This document shows positions 1-7,051 of a stretch of DNA of 20,762 nt, piece after piece. Within the stretch, counting starts at the first letter, position 1. Every line of letters starts with the position of its first letter. The position numbers were made by a program, and so were the translations under genes. The notes below the pieces were generated by a model. That model had not been told where the DNA came from, ran no database searches, and saw only the letters and a list, made by a program, of their open reading frames with translations. Source of the DNA: CAZTYI01 sp964466185 (GTDB taxonomy: Bacteria; Chlamydiota; Chlamydiia; Chlamydiales; SM23-39); the NCBI GenBank assembly GCA_964466185.1, contig CAYXMS010000026.1:1-20762 (forward strand), given 5' to 3'.

Positions 1-26
1 TTTTCCCTTGTGCCTCACGGCTCAAG

Positions 27-46
27 CCTCTCCCTTTAGGGAGGGG
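27..46. repeat. GC-rich hairpin with TTTA loop
   Basis: The arms CCTCTCCC and GGGAGGGG pair over 8 bp (one G-T wobble on the + strand) around a TTTA loop. No T-run follows, so a terminator is not supported. The same design, with a TTTA loop, recurs at 15840-15859 and 16032-16067, which suggests a small family of intergenic hairpins. Confidence 0.5.
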
Positions 47-97
47 TGATTGACCATTTAAAGCTGTTTAACTTACATCTCTTATATGTAATGTAAC

Positions 98-123
98 TAG
101 CTAGATAATTAGTATAGCTAGAT
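98..123. repeat. Short direct repeat TAGCTAGAT
   Basis: Two exact copies of the 9-mer TAGCTAGAT start 17 bases apart (98 and 115). Each contains the palindrome TAGCTA. It could be a regulator site, but in AT-rich DNA chance is a real alternative. Confidence 0.25.
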
Positions 124-316
124 TATGAGATAGAAGTAAATCCCATCTTTTTTGTTAAAAAGTTTGTTGCATAATCTGTAATTTAAAATTTTTTGTTGTC
201 TATTTGCTGGAATTTTTACCTGTCATTTTTTGATTAAAGAGCATAAGATTTATAATCTTCTTTTTTTAGTTCGCTGTAAATTTTGAGAGGAACTGCATTT
301 CAGCGTTCTTTAAATG

Positions 317-345
317 TTGAATTATGTCCAAATAGTTAGATTAAT
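317..345 (+). promoter_or_regulatory. Candidate sigma-70 promoter for the 376 gene
   Basis: TTGAAT (317-322) and ATTAAT (340-345) are separated by exactly 17 bases, each matching 4 of 6 consensus positions. It lies 30 bases upstream of the start codon at 376, which fits a short leader containing the GAGG ribosome binding site. Confidence 0.4.
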
Positions 346-375
346 AAAAATAAAATTTAAGAATGAGGTTTTTTT

Positions 376-1071
376 ATGTCTTTTACAGTTAGTTTAATTC
401 CACCTAATAGAGTTACATTTTCCGATGTTGTAGAAATTTATGATATAGGTTCATTCAGTGACAGAGCTAGTGAAATGCATAGACCTTTGGCGGTAGATGA
501 AAAAATAGCCTTGTTTGCAGATGTTTGTGAAAATAAAAACGGTTCTTTAAATACTTTAAAAGAAGAATATATGCGCGATATGCAAAGACGGCAAGAAGGA
601 GCAAGCTTATTACTTTTTAATTTTTTTGAATATTTAAAAGAAAATCAGCCATGTGATTTTTTTCCTTTGCAATCTTTTTTAAGAAGCATTTGTAATTTTG
701 ATTTTTTAAAGCAAAATTTTCAGATGGCTATTGATCTAAATTATATAGAATTGGCTTCGGAAATCTTAGATAACATTCCTGAATATAAATGGGAAGTCCC
801 TACATTAATAATATTAGTAGATGTATTGGATAGAATGATAGTTATGGGAGAAATAGAAGAGCTCGAAATGGAAAATGGTGCTGACTATTTAAGCAATTTA
901 TATAATTTAAAAGATAAATTAGAAAAGTTGATTGAAAAAAAACAATGTTCTGCAGAAAGGATTTATAGCTTGCCCCGTAAAAGGACGAGAAGATCTTCTG
1001 CTACTGCAGAATCGCCTGCTATATTAAAATTTCCAGATACTGGAAAAAATATTAGTTTTAAATTGGTTTAA
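376..1071 (+). CDS. Hypothetical protein, mostly alpha-helical, no recognised family
   Basis: I do not recognise this 231-residue protein. It starts at an ATG preceded by GAGG eight bases upstream. It has no signal peptide and no long hydrophobic stretch, so a soluble protein is likely. Residues ~40-195 look helical and are rich in Leu, Glu and Lys, with a Lys/Glu-rich helix at ~165-192 (DKLEKLIEKK). A strongly basic patch, PRKRTRRSS, follows near residue 200 and then a short polar tail. Codon use is very AT-rich, like the surrounding DNA. The gene stands alone, convergent with priA. In an intracellular bacterium a lineage-specific soluble protein with a basic, nuclear-localisation-like patch could be a secreted effector, but the patch could equally bind nucleic acid or be incidental. 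Confidence 0.7.
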   Translation: MSFTVSLIPPNRVTFSDVVEIYDIGSFSDRASEMHRPLAVDEKIALFADVCENKNGSLNTLKEEYMRDMQRRQEGASLLLFNFFEYLKENQPCDFFPLQSFLRSICNFDFLKQNFQMAIDLNYIELASEILDNIPEYKWEVPTLIILVDVLDRMIVMGEIEELEMENGADYLSNLYNLKDKLEKLIEKKQCSAERIYSLPRKRTRRSSATAESPAILKFPDTGKNISFKLV

Positions 1072-1166
1072 AAAAGATTTTTAGTGTTCCGTTTAGTTAT
1101 TTTCATTGTAGATTTAAGCTGTTTGCCAAAGATTAATGGTAGTCGGTTTTGAAATTTTTTTAATTT

Positions 1167-3392
1167 TTAAAAATAGGTTGAGATCGGATCTACATCTACA
1201 AAAAGTTGTACTTTGTACGGCAGCTTAAAGGTTTCCTTTAATTTGGCAATAGCATCTGCTATTGGCAGAATTTTTGGCGTGCATACTAAAAAGAAAAAAC
1301 GGTATTTGTCATGGGCTTTTGGCCTGCCGGAAGCAACTGTTGGATAAATCTTGGTATCTTTTCCTGCTTTTTTTGCCAGCTGTAGGCGAAACAGGTCTGC
1401 TGTTTGCCTGGCCAGTTTTTCATTTTCTGATGAAAAATTCAACTTGATAAAACTGGAGAAAGGCGGATATTTAAAAAGCTTTCTGGAAATGATTTCTTCT
1501 TGGTAAAAGGCTTCGTAGTCTTGTTTTGAAGCCAGTTTAATGATTTGACTATCGGGGTTGTAGGTTTGAATAATTACCTCTCCTTTCAGCTCTCCGCGGC
1601 CTGATCGGCCGGCAACTTGGCAAATTAGCTGAAACACATTTTCAGAAGCGCGAAAATCGGGCAGGTTTAGAGCACCGTCTGAATTAAGTACGCAAACTAG
1701 TGTTACAGCGGGAAAATGCAGCCCTTTGACGATCATCTGTGTGCCAATTAAAACATCTGCTTTGCCGGATCTGAATTCTTTAAACAGATTGCTGTGGCCA
1801 TGTTTGGAAGCTGTGGTATCGCGATCGATACGTAAGGTGCGCATTTTAGGGAAAATCGCTTTCAGGGCGGACTCGACAAATTCTGTACCGTAGCCTTTGT
1901 ATTTAAGGGGGATATTTTGTTGGCAGGAGGGACAGATAGAAACAGGTTTTTGTTCAAAACCGCACATATGACAGCGCAGGAAATTAGCCTTTTTATGAAA
2001 AGTCAAAGCCAGATCGCAGTGCGGGCATTTGATTACAAAAGCGCAGTTGGGACAAAGAAGAAAACTGCGGAAGCCACGGCGGTTTAAAAATAAAAGACTT
2101 TGTTCGCCTTTGACAAAACGGTCTTTAATATTGGCAAGGAGTTCTTCTGAAAAATAAACGAAATTATTTTGTCGATTAATAGCTGCTTTCAGATTGATAA
2201 TTTTAACTCGGGGCAGACATGCTTTTTTGCAGGCGCGTTGACTGAGCTCAGAAAGAATATATTTTTTATTAAGCGCATTATAATAGCTTTCTAAAGAAGG
2301 GGTCGCACTGCCTAAAATTACTGTAGCTTGATTGAATTTAGCCCGCATAATAGCAATGTGCCGGGCATGGTAGGCAGGTTCTTCTTCAGCATTTTTATAG
2401 GAAGAGTCGTGTTCTTCGTCGACAATGATCAGCCCCAAATTTTTTAAAGGAGCAAAAACAGCAGATCTGGCGCCGATGGCTATTCTAGCCTCGCCAGACA
2501 AAAGATCTTTCCATGCCTGCCTTCTTTGGCCTAATGAGCGTTTATGATGTAAAACAGATAATTTATGGGCAAAGCGCATTTTAAATCTTTCTATGGTCTG
2601 TGAGGTCAAAGCAATTTCCGGCACTAGTAAAAGCGCGCTTTTGTTCATATCCAAGACTTTTTGGATGGCCTGGAGATAAATTTCAGTTTTACCGGATCCT
2701 GTTATTCCATGCAAAAGATGGACCTGAAACTGTTTTTTTTCTAATGAGCTGTTAATTTTGTCTAAAGCTTTTTTCTGTTCGTCTGTCAGTTGTTTGGGCA
2801 GAGATGGAAAATATTCAAAATTTAAGAACAAATCTTCTTCAGAAATTGATAATTTTTCAGTTTTTAAGAATTTTTTTTTGACCAGCGTATTAATGCAGCT
2901 GCGGGAAGCGATTTTTGTAAGTTCTGATAAAAAGAAGCCTTTTTTTGCTTTTAAAAAAAGCTCTAAAACTTGAGCCTGGGCCGGATGTTTTAAAATTAAA
3001 ACAGAAATTATTTTAACAGTTTCTTTTTTACTTTTGGTTAAGGATATAAACAGCATTTTTCTCATTTGCCGGTCTTGGCGAACAGCAGAAGGAATAATCA
3101 TTTTCACTGTTTTACTCAGGGTTGTTGCATAATAACGGCTCATCCAACACGCTAGCTGAAACAGATCTTTGGTAATAATTTCTTCTGATAAGATTTTTTT
3201 TAGGGGCTTTAAAGGAGAAAATAAGCTGGTTTTTTTTAGTTCGAAAACTACGCCTTCGCATAATCGGTTTTTTAGCGGAGCCTGAATGCGCATGCCTGGC
3301 TTGATTTTGTTTAGTAAAGCAGCAGGTACTTCATAATCTAAAGTTTTATTAGGCAAATCATCTAAAATAATAGAAACGTATTTTTCACTCAT
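1167..3392 (-). CDS. priA: Primosomal protein N' (replication restart helicase PriA)
   Basis: PriA is a 3'-to-5' superfamily 2 DNA helicase that recognises stalled forks and reloads the replisome in the cytoplasm. At 741 residues the length is typical. The N-terminal DNA-binding region (~1-105) is followed by the helicase core: Walker A GITGSGKT (229-236), motif II DEEH (325-328), GSATPS (361-366), then TQMIVKGLHFP (551-561) and QVAGRSGR (592-599). Between the helicase lobes lie eight cysteines in four CxxC pairs (447/450, 456/459, 474/477, 487/490), the two-zinc module needed for primosome assembly. All key residues are present, so it should be active. Its ATG overlaps the stop of the preceding gene (ATGA, 3389-3392), which implies translational coupling. 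No clear terminator follows. Confidence 0.98.
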   Translation of the reverse strand: MSEKYVSIILDDLPNKTLDYEVPAALLNKIKPGMRIQAPLKNRLCEGVVFELKKTSLFSPLKPLKKILSEEIITKDLFQLACWMSRYYATTLSKTVKMIIPSAVRQDRQMRKMLFISLTKSKKETVKIISVLILKHPAQAQVLELFLKAKKGFFLSELTKIASRSCINTLVKKKFLKTEKLSISEEDLFLNFEYFPSLPKQLTDEQKKALDKINSSLEKKQFQVHLLHGITGSGKTEIYLQAIQKVLDMNKSALLLVPEIALTSQTIERFKMRFAHKLSVLHHKRSLGQRRQAWKDLLSGEARIAIGARSAVFAPLKNLGLIIVDEEHDSSYKNAEEEPAYHARHIAIMRAKFNQATVILGSATPSLESYYNALNKKYILSELSQRACKKACLPRVKIINLKAAINRQNNFVYFSEELLANIKDRFVKGEQSLLFLNRRGFRSFLLCPNCAFVIKCPHCDLALTFHKKANFLRCHMCGFEQKPVSICPSCQQNIPLKYKGYGTEFVESALKAIFPKMRTLRIDRDTTASKHGHSNLFKEFRSGKADVLIGTQMIVKGLHFPAVTLVCVLNSDGALNLPDFRASENVFQLICQVAGRSGRGELKGEVIIQTYNPDSQIIKLASKQDYEAFYQEEIISRKLFKYPPFSSFIKLNFSSENEKLARQTADLFRLQLAKKAGKDTKIYPTVASGRPKAHDKYRFFFLVCTPKILPIADAIAKLKETFKLPYKVQLFVDVDPISTYF

Positions 3393-4210
3393 GCAAAAAA
3401 GAGGTTGTGTAATTTTTTCTTTAAAGACTCATAGAGGGTTTTTTTTATCAGAGGTTCTTTTAAATATAAAGAAATCTGCGGCAGTAAAAATAATGGCACC
3501 GGTCCTAGAAAAGTTTCGTGGGTAGTTGGATTTTCATGATAGTGAGCAATTAAGTTTTTTAATTTCCAAAGACTGACGTCAGTTATAAGCAGAAATTTCA
3601 AATGGGGTTGGTTTAAAAAAGCTTCCCATTGATTATCTTTTTCTAAATTAACAGCATTGATAATTTTGGTAGGCTGAAACAGCAAATGTAAAGCTTTGGC
3701 CAGCTCTTTGATAAAAAACAGCTCTTTTTTATTTTCCTGAAATACTAACAAAGTAATTTTTCCGACTTTTGATTTTAATTTCCAGCTAGAGGCAATTTCT
3801 TTAGCCTGAATATCATTGGGGATGTTTTCCAAGATTTTTATTTTAGGATCAATAAGTTGCATAAGATCTTTGAAATGGTCAAAAGCCAGAGTCATGTTAC
3901 AGGCAGGTTTTTCCGGTTCTCTAAAATCTTTTTTCTTTAGTTTTTTTTCTTCTTTGGGAAAGACCATTTTTTTTATTAGACCGGTTTTTGGAGCCGAAGA
4001 AAGTATTGCGGGAGGAGATTTAAAAGATTGTACAGCCGGCGCAGGTCTGGGCTGGGTTTTATTCTTTTTGGGATTTGTTGATTGAATAGTTTTTTGTAAA
4101 TCTGAGCTGAAAAAATCAAAGAGGGTATCAGAAAGTTCAAACTTTTGATTCTCGCAGGTTTTTAGATAAATAATCGTATCTTGAACTAGCTGCTGGAAAT
4201 GTTTTTGCAT
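3389..4210 (-). CDS. Hypothetical protein translationally coupled to priA
   Basis: I do not recognise a family for this 273-residue protein. Three parts are visible: a helical N-terminus (~1-45), a low-complexity Pro/Lys/Ser linker (~46-105), and a C-terminal domain (~106-273) that alternates strand-like hydrophobic runs (ITLLVF, KFLLITD) with helices. There is no signal peptide, so it is probably cytoplasmic. The stop codon overlaps the priA start (ATGA), so the two proteins are probably made in a fixed ratio, and a role in replication restart or DNA metabolism is a fair inference. The alternating strand/helix C-terminus behind a flexible linker resembles small polymerase- or primosome-associated subunits only in outline. 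Only a weak GAAG lies upstream of the ATG at 4210. Confidence 0.85.
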   Translation of the reverse strand: MQKHFQQLVQDTIIYLKTCENQKFELSDTLFDFFSSDLQKTIQSTNPKKNKTQPRPAPAVQSFKSPPAILSSAPKTGLIKKMVFPKEEKKLKKKDFREPEKPACNMTLAFDHFKDLMQLIDPKIKILENIPNDIQAKEIASSWKLKSKVGKITLLVFQENKKELFFIKELAKALHLLFQPTKIINAVNLEKDNQWEAFLNQPHLKFLLITDVSLWKLKNLIAHYHENPTTHETFLGPVPLFLLPQISLYLKEPLIKKTLYESLKKKLHNLFFA

Positions 4211-4254
4211 ATTTGTTGCTTCAAAAAACTTGGGTTCTAAGTATATTAGAGCAA

Positions 4255-4283
4255 ATTATATAAAAAAAAGAAATTGCTATTCA
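4255..4283 (-). promoter_or_regulatory. Candidate promoter for the hypothetical-priA unit
   Basis: A perfect -10 hexamer TATAAT reads on the minus strand (4255-4260). The position 17 bases upstream reads TGAATA (4278-4283), a poor -35. It sits about 45 bases upstream of the start at 4210, between that gene and the end of ftsY. In DNA this AT-rich the -10 match alone is modest evidence. Confidence 0.35.
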
Positions 4284-4306
4284 CATTTTTTCTTAACCAG
4301 TAAGAA

Positions 4307-5281
4307 TTAAAATAGCAGTTCTTCGACATAGGTTTTGGCATCAAAAGCAATCAGATCATCGATTTTTTCACCTGTACCAACCCATTTGATGGGGATATGC
4401 AGTTTTTCTTCTATAGCTACTACAATTCCGCCTTTTGCCGTGCCGTCGAACTTGGTTAAAATAATGCCGGTTAAAGGTGTAAATTCATTAAACAGCTCTG
4501 CTTGATCCAACCCATTTTGCCCAACAGTGGCATCGATAGTTAAAAGTGTCTCGTGAGGAGAGCCGGGCTGTTTTTTATGTAAAATCCGTTTTATTTTGTC
4601 TAGCTCTTGCATCAGCTCAGTTTTATTTTGCAGCCTACCGGCAGTATCGATTAAGATAATATCTGTTTGGCGGTTTTTAGCAGCTTCCATGGCATCAAAA
4701 ACGACCGCTGCGGGATCTGCTCCATGCCGGGACTTAATAATATCGCAATCTAGGGATTTTGCCCAGATAGCTAGCTGTTCAACAGCAGCCGATCTGAAAG
4801 TGTCAGCAGCAGCAATTAAGAGTTTTTTCTTTTGTTTTTTATAGTGATTGGCCAGTTTAGCTAAAGTTGTAGTTTTGCCGCTGCCGTTAGTTCCTACCAG
4901 CATAATTACATAAGGGCTATTTTTGGTAATTTCGGTTGTTGTTTTGGATGAAGCTGTTTGATCCGGATGTGTATTTTCTGCAGGTTTTTGTTCAAACGTG
5001 GTTTGTTCAAAGATGGTTAAAAGCTCAGTTTTTAAAAAGGCCAGAATTTCGTTCGAGTTTAAATCCGGGTTTTTTTGAATTTTGTCTTTCAGTTTTTCTT
5101 TTAGCCTTAATGCCAGGTCTGCTCCTAGGTCTGCTTCGAACAGAATTTTCTCAAATTCTTCCAAAAGCTCTGAGTCGACTTTTCCAGAAAAAAGATTTTT
5201 TAATTTTTTTCCTAAAGAAAAGCCGGTTTTTATAAACTTATGAGTAAATTTTTTTATGCTTTGTTTAAAAGAATTCCACAT
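4307..5281 (-). CDS. ftsY: Signal recognition particle receptor FtsY
   Basis: FtsY is the SRP-type GTPase at the inner membrane that docks Ffh-ribosome complexes and passes nascent membrane proteins to SecYEG. In 324 residues it shows an amphipathic basic N-terminus (~1-33), a four-helix N domain, and a complete NG GTPase core: P-loop GTNGSGKT (130-137), DTFRSAAVEQL (160-170), DTAGR (212-216), TKFDG (276-280) and the closing GTGEKIDDL (302-310). The long acidic A domain of E. coli FtsY is absent, as in many other bacteria. A polar Thr/Lys/Asn insert (~94-122) separates the N domain from the G domain. It is divergent from the M50 gene at 5350, and a 96-base gap separates its stop from the next minus-strand gene. 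Only a weak ribosome binding site is visible. Confidence 0.97.
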   Translation of the reverse strand: MWNSFKQSIKKFTHKFIKTGFSLGKKLKNLFSGKVDSELLEEFEKILFEADLGADLALRLKEKLKDKIQKNPDLNSNEILAFLKTELLTIFEQTTFEQKPAENTHPDQTASSKTTTEITKNSPYVIMLVGTNGSGKTTTLAKLANHYKKQKKKLLIAAADTFRSAAVEQLAIWAKSLDCDIIKSRHGADPAAVVFDAMEAAKNRQTDIILIDTAGRLQNKTELMQELDKIKRILHKKQPGSPHETLLTIDATVGQNGLDQAELFNEFTPLTGIILTKFDGTAKGGIVVAIEEKLHIPIKWVGTGEKIDDLIAFDAKTYVEELLF

Positions 5282-5299
5282 AACTTTATTTTTTTTGGG

Positions 5300-5328
5300 T
5301 TGTCAGGAATTAATTTAGCAGATATAGG
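5300..5328 (+). promoter_or_regulatory. Sigma-70-type promoter for the M50 unit
   Basis: TTGTCA (5300-5305, 5 of 6 to consensus) and TATAGG (5323-5328, 4 of 6) are separated by exactly 17 bases. They lie in the 68-base divergent gap with ftsY, 21 bases upstream of the ATG at 5350. This is one of the two best-spaced promoters in the window, with that of htrA. Confidence 0.55.
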
Positions 5329-5349
5329 GGTTTAAAAGAAGATAAGTTT

Positions 5350-6492
5350 ATGCAAAAGTTTTCCAGTAAGATTGGTTTTCGCATTAATCCATTTTTTTGG
5401 GTCTTGGCAGGTTTAATTGCCTGGATTAACAGCAGCAATATTTATCAAATTGTTATTTGGATGTTAGTTATTTTTGGTTCTGTGGTTTTTCATGAGCTGG
5501 GTCATGCTGTAACTGCTGTTGTGTTTGGTCAAAGAGCCAAAATTGAACTGGTGGCTATGGGAGGCGTTACTTCTTATTCAGGAAAGCCCTTAAAATTCTG
5601 GCAGCAGTTTTTAGTAGTCTTAAATGGGCCTTTATTCGGCATTTTACTTTTTGTTGTAGCGACTTTTCTTTTGAGTCTGAAAATGTGGCAAAACGGTTAT
5701 TTTTTAACGTTTTTGTATACTTTGCAAATTGTTAATCTGTTTTGGAGTATAGTTAATCTGTTTCCTGTACTGCCTTTGGACGGGGGTCAGTTGGTGAGAA
5801 TTCTTTTAGAAGGCTTTTTAGGGATTAGAGGCTATCGTATAGCTTTATTTATTGGCCTTTTATTTGCGCTTTCCTGTGCTGTTTTTTTCTTTTTAAAAGG
5901 GGGCTTTTTAATTGGCGCTCTATTCTTTTTGTTTGCTTTCCAAAGTTTTGATTTATGGCGCAAATCCCGTTTTGTAACCAGCTCTGACAGAAGCCAGGAA
6001 AATGCAGTTTTAATGCAAAAAATAGAAGAAAAATTGGCGGAAGGTAAAAAAGAAGAAGCTAAAAAGCTGCTTTTTCAGCTTTTGGAGAAAATTGAAAAAA
6101 AAGGTGTGCTTTTTTTAGCTGCTCAACAGCATTTGGCTTTTTTATGTTTAGAAGAAGGCAATCCGGATGAGGCTTATAAATTATTGATCCATATCAAAAA
6201 TAAACTGTCAGATCAGGCAAAGCTGGTTTTGCATAAAATTGCTTTTGATAAAAAAGATTATCAGCTGGTTAAAGAGTTGTCTTCCGATTGTTATAATTTA
6301 GCAGGCAAAGGAGAAGTAGCTTTGATTAATGCTAAAGCTTTTGCTGCTTTGGGGGAGTCAAAACCATCTGGCGGTTGGTTGCGTACTGCATTAGAGCAGA
6401 TTGATTTAAATCTTGATCAAATATTGGAAGATCCTGTATTTAAAAAGGTCAAAGATAAAGCAGAATTTTTAGAATTTTTTCCATATTCATGA
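5350..6492 (+). CDS. M50 (site-2 protease-like) zinc metalloprotease with TPR-like C-terminal domain
   Basis: This 380-residue protein has about six hydrophobic segments in its first ~205 residues. They carry the M50 zinc ligands: FHELGHA (HExxH, His48/Glu49/His52) in one membrane helix and NLFPVLPLDGGQ (Asp144) in another. That pair defines site-2-type intramembrane proteases. There is no PDZ domain, unlike RseP. Instead residues ~212-375 are soluble, rich in Lys, Glu, Leu and Ala, and look like helical TPR-type repeats, with stretches such as EEGNPDEAYKLL and RTALEQIDLNLDQILED. Both halves are intact. The stop overlaps the start of the following lipoprotein gene (ATGA). The TPR-like half, whose side of the membrane I cannot fix, would suit substrate or partner recognition; the substrate is unknown. 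Confidence 0.9.
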   Translation: MQKFSSKIGFRINPFFWVLAGLIAWINSSNIYQIVIWMLVIFGSVVFHELGHAVTAVVFGQRAKIELVAMGGVTSYSGKPLKFWQQFLVVLNGPLFGILLFVVATFLLSLKMWQNGYFLTFLYTLQIVNLFWSIVNLFPVLPLDGGQLVRILLEGFLGIRGYRIALFIGLLFALSCAVFFFLKGGFLIGALFFLFAFQSFDLWRKSRFVTSSDRSQENAVLMQKIEEKLAEGKKEEAKKLLFQLLEKIEKKGVLFLAAQQHLAFLCLEEGNPDEAYKLLIHIKNKLSDQAKLVLHKIAFDKKDYQLVKELSSDCYNLAGKGEVALINAKAFAALGESKPSGGWLRTALEQIDLNLDQILEDPVFKKVKDKAEFLEFFPYS

Positions 6493-6944
6493 AATTATTA
6501 AAGTTTTTTTTGTGTTTTTGGCTGTTAGCGGGCTGCTCACGTAATACCGAAGTTGGCTTTATACATATGACGTCGCAGGAAAAAGCCCGACATTTAAAAG
6601 GTTTGCAAGAAAAAATTACTAAAGTTCAATTAGAAAAGCAAAAATCCGAGCAGCAGTTAAAAGAGCTGAAAATTATGTTTTATATGCAAAATTTGAATAT
6701 GGTGGAAAAGAAAATGGCAGAATTTTTTGCTTTTCGTCAAAATCTGGAAAAAAAGCCGCAGCTTTGGCAACAATTTATCCAAAAAGAGCTGAGGTTTTTG
6801 TTTGTACAAGAACGCAAAACATTGGTGCAAATTATTGAAGAATGTCCTGAAATTGCGTCTAAAGCTCAATACATGCTGGATTCTATTTTAAGAATTATCA
6901 CAGAACTTTCTTTCCAGAAAAAACAGAACTTTTTAAATTCTTGA
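6489..6944 (+). CDS. Small coiled-coil lipoprotein
   Basis: The 151-residue product begins with a short basic n-region (MKLLK), a hydrophobic core and a lipobox LLAGC with Cys16, so it should be lipidated and anchored in the inner or outer membrane. Residues ~28-80 form a probable coiled coil (HLKGLQEKITKVQLEKQ and on), followed by more helix to the end. No family is recognised. Its ATG lies within the ATGA overlap with the M50 gene and has no Shine-Dalgarno sequence of its own, so its translation probably depends on the upstream gene. A protease-lipoprotein pair made in a fixed ratio suggests a complex, or a regulator or substrate of the protease; this is inference from gene order. Confidence 0.85.
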   Translation: MKLLKFFLCFWLLAGCSRNTEVGFIHMTSQEKARHLKGLQEKITKVQLEKQKSEQQLKELKIMFYMQNLNMVEKKMAEFFAFRQNLEKKPQLWQQFIQKELRFLFVQERKTLVQIIEECPEIASKAQYMLDSILRIITELSFQKKQNFLNS

Positions 6945-6968
6945 ACTTTTCAAGTTCTTGAATTTTTT
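6935..6968 (+). terminator. AT-rich stem-loop, probable weak terminator
   Basis: AAATTC and GAATTT form an outer stem and GAACTT and AAGTTC an inner stem, split by a TT/TT internal loop and closed by TTC. The outer stem runs straight into further T residues (to 6968). The inner stem includes the stop codon of the lipoprotein gene. It could reduce read-through into the Rhs-like gene, but the low GC content makes it a weak terminator. Confidence 0.45.
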
Positions 6969-7051
6969 AAAACATTTCAGTTTAAAACCTCTTGAATTTT
7001 CCAAAGCTTTTCTTTTAAGCTATCAACCAATTTTTTTAAGCTTGGAGGTTT

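Larger units (their letters stand above)
1..375. other. Non-coding left flank
   Basis: No convincing reading frame is seen here. The stretch holds a GC-rich hairpin near its left edge (27-46), a direct repeat of TAGCTAGAT (98-106 and 115-123, 17-bp period), a weak ATTA-rich region and, at the right end, a candidate promoter for the gene at 376. The first 55 bases are visibly more GC-rich than the rest. Confidence 0.6.

Noticed and set aside
4272..4319. Terminator after ftsY
   Set aside because: TTGCTATT and AATAGCAG-type arms are 30 bases apart and weak, the right arm lies inside the coding end of ftsY, and no T-run follows.
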